A stretch of 64,000 bases of DNA from Pseudotabrizicola sp. (GCF_030684215.1 NZ_JAUXOV010000013.1:1-64000); one strand, 5' to 3'; counted from the first letter of the stretch, positions 17,494-26,771 are shown. Numbers and translations are program-made. Notes: generated from the sequence alone by a model not told the origin.

Positions 17494-19347
17494 TCAAAGC
17501 ATGAACATCTCATCCTCGGGATCGATATCCTTTTCGGGCAACGGTCTTCCTATGTAGGGCCAGTCGTCCAGTTTCTCTTCTTCCAGAGTCTGCCTCATGC
17601 GGTCTAGTTCGACATGTTTTTTTAGTCGTTCCTGCAGCCGCTCCTGCAACGCGCGCCTCTCTTCAATGAGGGGGAGTGGGATCTGGAGATCGTCGAGGTC
17701 ACGCTGACGAATGGTCGCTGCCGTTGTGCCGATTACGAGGGTCTTAATGTAATCTTGGACGTCCGGATGGGTGAGGTAGCTGTAGAGCACCGCCGGCAGA
17801 CCGGGAATGCTCGGGTCTGGGCGCAATATCATCAGGGATTGTCCTGCCGTAACGATGGCTTCAACATCGCCTTTGTTTTTCATATAAATCCCAACGGCGC
17901 CGACCCGACCCTTGATCGAAAAGACGAGGTCTTCTCGTTGCAAAGTTTGCTTTTCCGCGATGTGATACTCCTCCGGAAAGATCGCTACCATCTTTGCGGG
18001 AACGCCGACCAAGCCGCTCTCTTGGATGTCGGCAATGCCAGCTTCGAAGACCTGGACATCGCCAGCCGTGGATGCGGTCAAGCTGCGCGGTCGGATGAAA
18101 CTGACCAAACTCCGCAAAGACGAGCACGCGTGCCGTTTGTTGAATTTTGTCAGTTTGTCATACGCGGAGACTGTCGTGTATCGAGACGGACGAACCGGCA
18201 AAGAATGCTTTAGCAAGTCAGATGTTTGGACGATCGCCCATGGGCCGTCGTTCGTTTGTGGCAGTTTCGCAGAGTCTTTGACGACCTCTGCCCAGCTGAC
18301 TCCCCTTGCAATCCTTTTGCCGCCGCGCCCGACGGAGAGGGCCAAGGCTTCGTGGCCTGCGTTGACAAGGCAGGCTTCGCTGCGACCCCAATCGCGCGGG
18401 CCTACGAAGATGAAATGCGCCTCGCCAGAGAACTGATCTCCAAGCATCCCTTTTGGAGCAGCCACGACGCTGCGCAGGCGCCAGCTGTTGAGAAGCTCAC
18501 GCGCGACAGATGCCTCCATCCCAACGCGATTTGTCAAAATGGATGAATTCACAAGCAGGAGAGCCTGGCCGTCGGCATTCCGGACCGTGTCGGCCAGCGC
18601 TTCAATTTGCTGATAGTGCGGCTTAACGCTTTCGCTGACCAGCTTGCCATCGACGGTTAGCTCAACTCTTCCCTTCCTGCGTCCTGTTTTCCCTTTCGAA
18701 CTGATACGCATTGGATCGATGACGCTGATCTTCTGAGGGGGGCAGATCACCTCTATGTCGAAGCGCAGTCTTTCGTGACGCACATAGGGTTTATCGCTGA
18801 CTTGTGCGATGTCTTTGCCTGCCAGCCCGATGATCCAGAGCAGATCCTTTGCAACAGAGACGAGAGGGCCCTCCACATGCAGCCGAACATTGCAGCCCTC
18901 CGATGATGCGAGCCTCGCACGATTTCGAGAAAGAAATTCCAGCCACGGTCGGAGTGAGAGCGGGAACGCGAACAGGACACGCTTCGCTTCACCAACGAAA
19001 CCCAGAATTTGGCCCGCGGCATCCTCATTGAGCCAAAAAGGATCAGCACTGTCCCGACTTGCGGCATCAATCAGATACATCAGAACATAAAGTCGTGTCA
19101 GACTGTCTTCGCTCTTGAGATGAAGAACGCCCGGACGCACCAGAGATTTTAGCTCATCCCGAATGTTCGGCAGCGGAGGGCTTTCCTTCTGACCGTTCCG
19201 CAGAAGATCCGCTGTGAGCCGGAATAGGGCATAGACCAGTTCGGCGCGCGGGTATTGACCGCCCAGATCTTCAAACGTCACTAAAATGATTCGTGCGATC
19301 CGCTCCGCTTTCTGCTTTGCGGCTTCATTTTCCGTGTTTGCCGTCAT
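17494..19347 (-). CDS. Degenerate N6-adenine methyltransferase fused to a type I specificity (HsdS-like) domain
   Basis: A 617-residue protein. The middle (residues ~120-330) follows the layout of HsdM-type gamma-class methyltransferases. However, the SAM-binding region reads FAFPLSLRPW and the catalytic [N/D/S]PP[Y/F/W] motif has become CPPQ (FDIEVICPPQ, catalytic motif at 202-205), so it should not methylate. The C-terminal part (about 430-600) looks like an HsdS target-recognition half: QREDLVFSIKGRVGAVGIYM, TIRQRDLDDLQIPLPLIEERR and a long terminal coiled coil. ATG 19347 is chosen because AAAAGG precedes it. It probably serves as a DNA-recognition subunit for the GIY-YIG nuclease downstream. 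Confidence 0.75.
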   Translation of the reverse strand: MTANTENEAAKQKAERIARIILVTFEDLGGQYPRAELVYALFRLTADLLRNGQKESPPLPNIRDELKSLVRPGVLHLKSEDSLTRLYVLMYLIDAASRDSADPFWLNEDAAGQILGFVGEAKRVLFAFPLSLRPWLEFLSRNRARLASSEGCNVRLHVEGPLVSVAKDLLWIIGLAGKDIAQVSDKPYVRHERLRFDIEVICPPQKISVIDPMRISSKGKTGRRKGRVELTVDGKLVSESVKPHYQQIEALADTVRNADGQALLLVNSSILTNRVGMEASVARELLNSWRLRSVVAAPKGMLGDQFSGEAHFIFVGPRDWGRSEACLVNAGHEALALSVGRGGKRIARGVSWAEVVKDSAKLPQTNDGPWAIVQTSDLLKHSLPVRPSRYTTVSAYDKLTKFNKRHACSSLRSLVSFIRPRSLTASTAGDVQVFEAGIADIQESGLVGVPAKMVAIFPEEYHIAEKQTLQREDLVFSIKGRVGAVGIYMKNKGDVEAIVTAGQSLMILRPDPSIPGLPAVLYSYLTHPDVQDYIKTLVIGTTAATIRQRDLDDLQIPLPLIEERRALQERLQERLKKHVELDRMRQTLEEEKLDDWPYIGRPLPEKDIDPEDEMFML

Positions 19348-19389
19348 GACCTTTTCCCGCAATCCGATCGCAGAGCGTGCGAAGTATCT

Positions 19390-19408
19390 CTAGTAAGCTG
19401 CTTACTAG
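19390..19408. promoter_or_regulatory. Perfect 19-bp palindrome upstream of the pseudo-methyltransferase gene
   Basis: CTAGTAAGCTGCTTACTAG has two perfect 9-base arms around one central base and lies 43-61 bases upstream of the 19347 start. Its size and placement fit an operator for a dimeric helix-turn-helix repressor; no regulator gene is adjacent. A short RNA hairpin is a less likely reading because a one-base loop cannot form. Confidence 0.6.
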
Positions 19409-19880
19409 AATTCATTAGAATATCAAGTGCAGGTAGTTCTGTAGACTTGTTCCGCGCGTTTTTTCCAAGACAGACCTTGACTTAGCAAAACAACCCTCTG
19501 TTTTTAGGAAATAAAATATGTTCCTGCCACCTATCGATCCCCAGCCGTTTCGGACAAAAAACGAAGATTCCGCTCACTTGGCTTGAGAATCCGGCCCGAA
19601 TTCGCCAAATTCATCTCAACGAAACGACAAGACTTGACACAGCTTCAACGACGCAGCGCACCGACAAGATGCGAAGGGTTCTCGAAAGTGGTGACGAGGA
19701 AAACGAAAGGAAGCGCGCCGAACATGAGAGACATACACACCTGACGGTGCGCCCCTGAACTTGGGCATTCAGCGCCGTTATCACCGCTGACTGCCACCCC
19801 AACCTCCCCAACGATCTGCCCCGCGGCGCCCATCATTTGGCGTCAACAGGACAGGTATGTCTTCAGCACAGACCGCTTGA
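19409..19880. other. Intergenic region expected to hold the tnsA-proximal transposon end
   Basis: About 470 bases lie between divergent genes. No convincing gene is visible. At 19552-19563 the sequence GGACAAAAAACG matches the core of the right-hand repeats read inward (ATGGACAAAAAACG), in the orientation expected for a terminal binding site. No second or third site at the 21/23-base spacing is seen here, so the left boundary of the transposon is unresolved. Promoters for tnsA and for the divergent gene should also lie here. Confidence 0.4.
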
Positions 19881-20750
19881 ATGGACCCTGCTATGTCGAA
19901 CCTTGATCACGACGACTTCTTGTTTCTGGATTTCTCCAAGCGCTCGACGGAGCTGCCAAGCACGCCAGCGTTGGATCATCCGGTTGATGTCGTGACGGAT
20001 ATTCCTCCGCCACGCCGCCACCAACCCACAGCCCCAATGGCACTTCCAAAGCCATCACGGGCAGAACGGCCCGTGCCTGCGGCATCGCTTGCACATTGCA
20101 CGACCCACGCCGTTCTCGGAGGTGACGATGGTTATCGCATCCAGTCAGAAAGCCATCTCGAGTTTTCGCATCAGATGATCTTGAACTGCTTTCCGAACGT
20201 CATCTCCATTCAAGAGCAAGTCTTCTTCTTCTTTGGTTGGAACCCCAAATTCCCGATCGAGCGCATCTTCGACATGGTGGTGACGCTGAACTGCGGCTCA
20301 CGTGTGGCTGTGACGGTCAAACCAGAAGTTCGGTTGGTGTCAGGCGAATTCCTCAAAGATATGGGAGAGGTGGCCTGGTGGGTGAAAAAGCTTGGCTTTG
20401 CCGATGAGCTGCGCCTTCTCACAGACGCGGACCTCGACCCGGTAAGCTTGGAAAATGCCAAGATCTTCGCTGCCGTTCGTGAGATCGATGCCGAGGCCGA
20501 TGCTGTCGCTATGGATGTTGCGATGTCCTTGCCTCATGGGGGCGGGCGCTCTCTGCGGGAACTTGTCGATCAGACCAGCTTGGCTGGACGGGGGTATCGG
20601 GCACTTGTCCGTCTCGTCCGTCGGGACGTCCTGCGGCTGGCGAAGCACGAGGTCATCAAGCCCAAGTCGGTTGTGATGAACGCAACCAACCCGGCCCTCT
20701 TGCCGGATCACCTCTCGCCGAGGCGGATGATTTTGTCCGCGGCGGCATAA
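19881..20750 (+). CDS. tnsA: TnsA-like heteromeric transposase endonuclease subunit
   Basis: A 289-residue protein with a TnsA-type PD-(D/E)XK nuclease core. The acidic residue lies in ESHLEFSHQMILNCFP, the central Asp in RIFDMVVTLN and the Lys in VAVTVKPE. TnsA cuts the 5' ends of the transposon while TnsB cuts the 3' ends, giving cut-and-paste transposition. The first ~85 residues are proline-rich and probably disordered. Start 19881 or 19893 (MSNLDHDD) cannot be separated by ribosome site. It is the first gene of the tns operon. Confidence 0.85.
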   Translation: MDPAMSNLDHDDFLFLDFSKRSTELPSTPALDHPVDVVTDIPPPRRHQPTAPMALPKPSRAERPVPAASLAHCTTHAVLGGDDGYRIQSESHLEFSHQMILNCFPNVISIQEQVFFFFGWNPKFPIERIFDMVVTLNCGSRVAVTVKPEVRLVSGEFLKDMGEVAWWVKKLGFADELRLLTDADLDPVSLENAKIFAAVREIDAEADAVAMDVAMSLPHGGGRSLRELVDQTSLAGRGYRALVRLVRRDVLRLAKHEVIKPKSVVMNATNPALLPDHLSPRRMILSAAA

Positions 20751-20844
20751 CAAAACACTGACAGCAAAACCTGCGCAGATCGCTCAGCTTTGGGCGTGAC
20801 CGGTCTTCGCGTGCCCGAAAAACCGAAATTCGAAGGAAGAAAAA

Positions 20845-21051
20845 ATGACGATCCATAGCCATCAAGAAGCTCTCGCAGCCCAGTGCGGGGCGGAAGACCC
20901 AGTGCTCGGGAAAGGGCAGGATGTCTCTAAGCCAGCCATCGGCTTGCCCTCAGATCGCGGCCGCATTGAACGCGGATTTCGCAGTGTCAGCGCCGCACTT
21001 CTGGACCAGATTTTACGGGAAAATGGCCTTTCACGGCAAGCAGGGCGGTGA
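20845..21051 (+). CDS. Small hypothetical protein between tnsA and tnsB
   Basis: A 68-residue frame starts at an ATG preceded by AAGGAAGAAAAA, a good ribosome site, and lies 94 bases after tnsA on the same strand. The sequence (MTIHSHQEALAAQCGAEDP...) has no domain I recognise. Its position inside the tns operon makes it either a small accessory transposition protein or a degenerate leader. Real expression is uncertain. Confidence 0.4.
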   Translation: MTIHSHQEALAAQCGAEDPVLGKGQDVSKPAIGLPSDRGRIERGFRSVSAALLDQILRENGLSRQAGR

Positions 21052-21119
21052 CTGCAGACTGACTCTTCCGGCGCCTATCAGATCTCCCCAGACTTCCATT
21101 TTTCATAAGGAAAACGACC

Positions 21120-21419
21120 TTGCATCTCTACGTCGCTGCCCAGACTGACCCTCGGACACGCACCATCACCAAAGTTATGGTCGATTTTGATGAGGAGCGC
21201 CTCAACGCCGTTGTTCGTCCACTAACCCAAACGGAAAATCATGATAATGCGATGAAAGAAGGCGCTGATTCAATGACTTACACCGAGTCCGACAAGCAAT
21301 CAACGTGCGTCGACACACAATCGGAGTGGGACGTCTCGGACCTACTCTCCGCACTTCTTTTCAAGACAGAAATTGACGAACTGACCCTACTGCTGCGCCG
21401 ACAGCAGACAGAAATCTAA
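21120..21419 (+). CDS. Small acidic hypothetical protein before tnsB
   Basis: A 99-residue frame begins with TTG at 21120, with AAGGAAAA a few bases upstream. The C-terminal half is acidic and helical (WDVSDLLSALLFKTEIDELT then LLLRRQQTEI). It lies in the tns operon 101 bases before tnsB. I do not recognise it. A ribosome site and transposon-like codon use support it, but it could be a non-coding spacer. Confidence 0.45.
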   Translation: MHLYVAAQTDPRTRTITKVMVDFDEERLNAVVRPLTQTENHDNAMKEGADSMTYTESDKQSTCVDTQSEWDVSDLLSALLFKTEIDELTLLLRRQQTEI

Positions 21420-21520
21420 CAACGCCCCCCATCTCACACGGCCCGACCCAGACGCCCTCGTCTGGGACCGGCCTTCCTTTGCCCGCTTTCACCTTCCCAA
21501 CAGCCAGACAGGAGAACACC

Positions 21521-23728
21521 ATGGCTAAAGACTTTCCCCACACACGCCCTGCAAATGCTCGTAAGGCGCAGCCCACTTTCGACCTCAACAACCTGCACAT
21601 CTTCGAAATTGGGGGCTCACGGCGGCGCGTCTTGAGACGAGACGACGAGCACGTGGTTTTCTGTGCTGTCGATGATCCGCACAATCAAGTTACCCATGAC
21701 ATCACAACCCTCAACCGCATGAATTCGGCCGGCTTGCTGAAAATGATCCCTTGGGGGCTCGCGCCTGATTTTGCATCTCGCATCGATGAAAATGGCGACG
21801 AAGACGTCAGCCTTTCGACATTGACGCAAGATCATCTTCAGCGGGTGGCAACCCGTCACGCAATGGTCTGTGGCTTGATGGTTCTGAAGGATGCCGGCAA
21901 GGTTAAGATCACTGACGAGTCGATCAAAGCTGAGATGCTCAGCATCAGACAGGCAGCGGCGGACTATCTGATTGAAGATCTGCCCGATCCCGAAAAAGCT
22001 CTTGCTATCGCGGCGTGGAAAAACGGAACGGGACCGAAACCCAAGCACGTCATGCCGACCCCGTTTCCTGACGCGGTCTCCTCGCGGACCCTGCGTGCAT
22101 GGGCGAAGGCATACCAGCTTTACGGCAAAAAGGGTCTGATCGACAACTTCTCGAAAAAAGGAAATCGCAACAGCAAGTTGACCGTTGAGGAGACAATTTT
22201 GCTCGATGCGGTTATCGAACGGGAATACCTGACACTTCAGCGCAAGAGCATCACCCATACTTACGAAGAGGCCTGCAAAGCCTTTAAGGATGAGGGTTGG
22301 CAACCGCCCAGCCGCGAGACGGTTCGCCTTCACATCAAGAAAATCGATAAGTTCCGCCTCTTGGTTGCCCGTTTCGGCCCTGCCGCTGCGATGAACAAAA
22401 TGCGGGCGACCTTCAAGGGCTTGGAAACCCTGCGGCCTCTCGAGCGGGTTGAGATGGACGAGTATAAGATTGACTTGCTCACCCTGTTCAAGCGCCACGG
22501 ACTTTTTTCGCACTACACCGAAGAGGAGCTCGAACGTTTTGGTCTCTCCAAGACTATGATGCGCTGGTGGCTCACCGTTGCCATTGACGTGCGGACCCGC
22601 TGCATTCTGGGACTTGTCCTTACGCCGAACCCAAAAACAAGCAGCTCAATCAAGTGCTTGCACGAGATCACGACTGAGAAGTCAAACCTGGCAAAGATTG
22701 TCGGTGCCAAAACCCAGTGGACAATGTTCGGCACACCGGAGGCGCTCTACGTCGACAACGGTCCAGCCTTCAAATCGGGTGCCTTTACATCAGCATGTGC
22801 TGACGCTGGCATCAACAAAATCCAAACCATCGCCGGGGCGCCGTCGATGCGTGGTTTCATCGAGCGCTTCTTCCGCACCGTCAATCAGAGATTCCTGCAG
22901 TATCTCTCGGGGCGCACGTTTGGCAGCATTGAGGAACGCGGTGACCACGAGGCTGAGAAGCGCGCCTGCTTGAATGAAGAGCAGCTGGCCGCTGTCCTTG
23001 TTCGCCTGATTGTGGACGTGTATCACAATGAGCCGCACTCAGGACTGAACGGCCGCACGCCACTGCAACAATGGGAAGCTGACATCGCGGACGGCAACTA
23101 TCCGTTGAAGCCTGCGCCCACGCTGCGGAAGAAGCATCTTGCCTTCGGCTTGAAGATCTCACGCACCGTCGAAAAAGACGGGATCCATGCGATGGGCCTT
23201 CGCTACAATTCCGAGCAACTCTACGCTCATTACAGAGCGAATGGGACTGAGACGGCTGAAGTGATCTGGTTTGAAAAAGACCTTGGCCAGATCGAGGTGA
23301 AGCTCAAAGAAGCATGGCACACCATTCCCTGCGTAGATGACACCTTCGCCGGCATCGATGCGACGACTTGGTATGCCACGCGCAAGAAACTGCGCATTCA
23401 AGACCCAAAACGAAAGGCTTGGGACGAGGCGGTCGTTGCCGATGCAATCGAATCCGTCAAGAAAATCAATGCGGACGCCCAAGCCTTCTATCATGTGTAT
23501 GATCATGGATGGTCGAAAAAGCGCTTCGAAGCTGTAGAAGCTGAAGCCGGGCAAGCATTTTCAATCGTACAGCCGCGCCCCAAAACGGCCGCGGCACCTG
23601 ATGGCTACGGCCAGACGATTGCACCGGTGCCTCAGGTTCAGCCGTCGCTTGTGAAAGACGCACTCGAGAATTCACCGAAGAACACCGCCAATTCGTCAGA
23701 CGAAAGCGAATGGCTCTTCCCTGAATAA
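21521..23728 (+). CDS. tnsB: TnsB-like DDE transposase (Mu/TniA family)
   Basis: A 735-residue transposase. Helix-turn-helix segments in the first ~300 residues (including SSRTLRAWAKAYQLYGKKGL and SRETVRLHIKK) bind the transposon ends. The retroviral-integrase-like core has the first Asp in ERVEMDEYKID, the second in LYVDNGPAFKSG and the Glu in GFIERFFRTVN. A Mu-type C-terminal beta domain and a tail follow; in TnsB proteins the tail contacts TnsC. ATG 21521 is chosen because AGGAGA precedes it. It joins 3' ends to target DNA together with TnsA. Confidence 0.93.
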   Translation: MAKDFPHTRPANARKAQPTFDLNNLHIFEIGGSRRRVLRRDDEHVVFCAVDDPHNQVTHDITTLNRMNSAGLLKMIPWGLAPDFASRIDENGDEDVSLSTLTQDHLQRVATRHAMVCGLMVLKDAGKVKITDESIKAEMLSIRQAAADYLIEDLPDPEKALAIAAWKNGTGPKPKHVMPTPFPDAVSSRTLRAWAKAYQLYGKKGLIDNFSKKGNRNSKLTVEETILLDAVIEREYLTLQRKSITHTYEEACKAFKDEGWQPPSRETVRLHIKKIDKFRLLVARFGPAAAMNKMRATFKGLETLRPLERVEMDEYKIDLLTLFKRHGLFSHYTEEELERFGLSKTMMRWWLTVAIDVRTRCILGLVLTPNPKTSSSIKCLHEITTEKSNLAKIVGAKTQWTMFGTPEALYVDNGPAFKSGAFTSACADAGINKIQTIAGAPSMRGFIERFFRTVNQRFLQYLSGRTFGSIEERGDHEAEKRACLNEEQLAAVLVRLIVDVYHNEPHSGLNGRTPLQQWEADIADGNYPLKPAPTLRKKHLAFGLKISRTVEKDGIHAMGLRYNSEQLYAHYRANGTETAEVIWFEKDLGQIEVKLKEAWHTIPCVDDTFAGIDATTWYATRKKLRIQDPKRKAWDEAVVADAIESVKKINADAQAFYHVYDHGWSKKRFEAVEAEAGQAFSIVQPRPKTAAAPDGYGQTIAPVPQVQPSLVKDALENSPKNTANSSDESEWLFPE

Positions 23729-23776
23729 GACTACCCCCCAAACCCTCACAAATCACTGTTTTATATGGAGAATGAC

Positions 23777-24868
23777 ATGCTTGATCGCATGAATGCTGAC
23801 ACGACCCCTTCTGATGATCTGGCGGCTTTTGAGCCAGAGCTTGGCCTGACAGAAGAGCAGAAGCATGCTCTTGAAGTTGCAGGAAAAATGGAGACTCTTC
23901 GCTCCCTGCACATCGTCACTGATCGCGATATTGCCATCACGACAGCGCTGAACCGCCTGTTCAAAATCGGCGAGGATGGTAAGCCGAGCTACCAGCCGGT
24001 CCTTTTCACAGGGGAAACGGAAACCCAAGGGATCACATTGATCGAAGGGTCGGGTGGCGGGAAAACGACGGCCATCATCAAGACGCTTAAAGCTTTTGAG
24101 CCACTGGTTTTGAACGAGGAGACCGGACTGCCCCGGTATCTGCACGTCAAAGTCGAAAGCCCTGCGTCCCTCCGCAGCCTCGGCTGTTCGATCCTCGAGA
24201 AGTTGGGCGTTGATAAAGTGTCTGACCGCTCAAAAACCTATGATATTTGGGCTCTGGTGCGGCATCGCCTCTGGCTCGCGGGCATTCGTTTGCTGTGGCT
24301 CGATGAGGCGCAAGACATGTTCCGGTCCGCATCGGCCACTGAGCTCGACAGCATGTTTAAGACCCTCAAATCGTTGATGCAGGGCGATCACCCGGTTGTT
24401 TTGCTGCTCTCAGGAACCGAACGTCTGTCTGCGATGACGGGCCTTGACCCTCAGATCAATCGGCGCTTTGCGAAGATCCGCCCGCGTCCTTTGAAGTTTG
24501 GCGAGGACACCGATCGGCTGGCAAAACTTGTCCGCGGCTTTGCACGCAAAGCTGGCCTCGATGTTGATGTGCCGCGAGACCATTACGATCGGCTGATGCG
24601 CGCAGGTCGCCACCGCTTTGGCCGCTGCATTGAGCTCATTCTGCAGAGCATCGAGATTGCGCTGCAAGATCGAGTGAAGACCCTGACGCTTGACCACTTT
24701 GCGATGGCCTTCTCTCACAAGGAGTCCTTGCTCGACGACAAGAACATCTTCACGGATTTTGCGTGGGAACAGATTTCGTTGCCGGACGAAGACGACGAAG
24801 TCTACGAGGCAGAGCGTGTTGCGGCGCAGCAGGCGTCGAAAACGCGCAAGCGCAAGAAGGCGGCTTAA
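23777..24868 (+). CDS. tnsC: TnsC/TniB-like AAA+ ATPase
   Basis: A 363-residue AAA ATPase that regulates Tn7-like transposition by linking target selector and transposase. Walker A is EGSGGGKTTAIIK, Walker B is IRLLWLDEAQDMFRS and the sensor region is VVLLLSGTERLSAM. ATG 23777 is preferred over 23765 because GGAGAA lies five bases upstream. A basic tail (SKTRKRKKAA) closes the protein. The stop codon is two bases before the tniQ start, so these two are coupled. Confidence 0.92.
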   Translation: MLDRMNADTTPSDDLAAFEPELGLTEEQKHALEVAGKMETLRSLHIVTDRDIAITTALNRLFKIGEDGKPSYQPVLFTGETETQGITLIEGSGGGKTTAIIKTLKAFEPLVLNEETGLPRYLHVKVESPASLRSLGCSILEKLGVDKVSDRSKTYDIWALVRHRLWLAGIRLLWLDEAQDMFRSASATELDSMFKTLKSLMQGDHPVVLLLSGTERLSAMTGLDPQINRRFAKIRPRPLKFGEDTDRLAKLVRGFARKAGLDVDVPRDHYDRLMRAGRHRFGRCIELILQSIEIALQDRVKTLTLDHFAMAFSHKESLLDDKNIFTDFAWEQISLPDEDDEVYEAERVAAQQASKTRKRKKAA

Positions 24869-24870
24869 TC

Positions 24871-26712
24871 ATGCCTTTGCTTCCAAAACTTCCCGTTCTC
24901 GCAGGAGAAAGCCTGTCGTCCTACATGCAGCGCGCTTCCAAGTTTCATGCGCGCCAGCATCTCTACACCTTTCTCGAGACGCTTGAGATCCCGCGGGGGG
25001 CAGTAATGTCCCCCCGCGCCGGCGACCTCGCACGGATTGGGACTATCTTTGCACTTGAGGTCGACGAACTTGCCGCCATGACATTTGAGTCTTTTGGTGG
25101 TCGAAAGCGGCGGATCGCTGGTGAAGACGTCCACGCTGAATTCGCGAACCTCGACAAAACGACCTATTGTCCGGCTTGCTTGCTGGACGACGCTAAGCCT
25201 GACAGCGCTTCTGCTGGCATGCGTGTTGGGCGCATTTCTTGGAACATTGATTATGTGCGGACGTGCCCAACGCATGGGATCGCGCTTGTGCGTCACAAGA
25301 ACAAGAAGCTCTCAGACAGGCTGCAGTTGATGTCAGAAGTGGCCCCCGACAACGAGGCTTTGCGCGCCTTGGTGTCAACTGCGTCGCCGCAGCTTGTATC
25401 AGATCTGCAGGCCTACATTCAGGATCGACTGGGCAGGAAAGTTGGGCCTGCTTGGCTTGACACCCAGCCCATCGACACGGCAGCACGGGCCTGCGAAAAG
25501 CTTGGGGTTATCTTGACGGCGGGAACGCACGTAAACCTGAATCAAACGACCCAGCAAGACTTGAATTTGGCCGGGCATGTGGGTTTCCGGTATGCTTCTC
25601 GCGGGGAAGCGGGAGTTCAAGCCGCCCTACGCGAGGCCTTGGATCGATTTGCAAAAACTGGTGACAAAGGGGGACCCCAGAAGGCATTCGGACGCCTTTA
25701 TCAGTGGTTGCAGTTCGACAAGAACGGCAAGGAACCCGGACCTATCAGCGAAGTCGTTCGTGATTTCATCCTCGATCATTTTCCAGTCGCGGTCGGAACG
25801 GACCTGTTTGGTAAAGTCGTGGATCGGCAGCGGGTCCATTCCGTTCATACCCTGGCTGAGAAGACTGGCGAACTCAGCCGCACCGTCCACCGCGCAGTCG
25901 TGCTGTCGGGCCTGATTGAAGGAGATCCTGAAAAACCGAATGCCTTTGCGACGTTCGATCTGCAGGCAGGTGAAGACCTTATCCGCCGCATTCAGAACTC
26001 AATTTCCGTCACCAAACTGCGCGAGCATTTGAACTGCAATCGCGTCCAAGCGGAACAGTTCGTCAGAACAGGCCTCATTCCAATCTTGGCGCGCGACAAA
26101 GACACCGCGGTCGGCTTCTTGAAGAATGTTGCAATCGAGGATGCGGACGCATTCTTGTCTCGTTTGGTGGAGCGGGCACAAGTTGTCACCAGCCCCAGCC
26201 AGGGCATGATGGAAATCGTCGCTGCCGCCGAAGCCGCTCGGTGGCCAGTCTTGGATATCGTCAACGGGATCCTCGCCGGTCTCATCTCAAATGTTCAGGT
26301 GGTCGATCAGAGCCTGAAGTTCAAAGGCATTGTTGTTGACCCTGTGGAAGTAAAGGAAGTGCTGGCACGAGAAAAGTCCTGTGGCCATGTCAGCACCGTT
26401 GAAGCTGCACGCCTTCTGAACCTGTCAGTCAGTAACCTGAGCTTTTTGGGCCAACTTACGGACACAGACGGCAAGCCCTACTTGCAAAAACACTTCGTAG
26501 AAAACAGCAAAGGCGCCAAAATTCGGATCTACTCGACCGAAGACATCGCCACGTTTCTTCGAAACCACATCTCGTTGAAAGAATACGCAGAGTCCCTGAT
26601 GTTCTCTTCAAAGGTAATGCGCAAGAAGCTGGACTGCCGGGGCATCAAACCGATCACCGAAAGCTACAGCCTTGGCCGCCTTTACTACCGCAAGGCAGAC
26701 TTGGCCGCCTGA
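24871..26712 (+). CDS. tniQ: TniQ family target-selection protein
   Basis: A 613-residue protein starting MPLLPKLPVLAGESLSSYMQ, the usual TniQ N-terminus, followed by zinc ligands in YCPACLLDD and RTCPTHGIALVRH. At this length it resembles TnsD more than the short TniQ of CRISPR-associated elements, so it probably binds a fixed attachment site itself. The C-terminal part contains two excisionase-like helix-turn-helix stretches (STVEAARLLNLSVSNLSFLG and SLKEYAESLMFSSKVMRKKL), suitable for reading target DNA. It is the last gene of the operon and is followed by a strong terminator. Confidence 0.88.
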   Translation: MPLLPKLPVLAGESLSSYMQRASKFHARQHLYTFLETLEIPRGAVMSPRAGDLARIGTIFALEVDELAAMTFESFGGRKRRIAGEDVHAEFANLDKTTYCPACLLDDAKPDSASAGMRVGRISWNIDYVRTCPTHGIALVRHKNKKLSDRLQLMSEVAPDNEALRALVSTASPQLVSDLQAYIQDRLGRKVGPAWLDTQPIDTAARACEKLGVILTAGTHVNLNQTTQQDLNLAGHVGFRYASRGEAGVQAALREALDRFAKTGDKGGPQKAFGRLYQWLQFDKNGKEPGPISEVVRDFILDHFPVAVGTDLFGKVVDRQRVHSVHTLAEKTGELSRTVHRAVVLSGLIEGDPEKPNAFATFDLQAGEDLIRRIQNSISVTKLREHLNCNRVQAEQFVRTGLIPILARDKDTAVGFLKNVAIEDADAFLSRLVERAQVVTSPSQGMMEIVAAAEAARWPVLDIVNGILAGLISNVQVVDQSLKFKGIVVDPVEVKEVLAREKSCGHVSTVEAARLLNLSVSNLSFLGQLTDTDGKPYLQKHFVENSKGAKIRIYSTEDIATFLRNHISLKEYAESLMFSSKVMRKKLDCRGIKPITESYSLGRLYYRKADLAA

Positions 26713-26771
26713 GAGACCTGCTACCCAAGACGGACCGGCACATCGTCAACGACATCCGCCAATCCACATGA

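Noticed and set aside
19881-26712. CRISPR-associated transposon (CAST)
   Set aside because: No Cas12k, Cascade genes or CRISPR array are present and TniQ is long, so DNA-guided or site-specific targeting is more likely.
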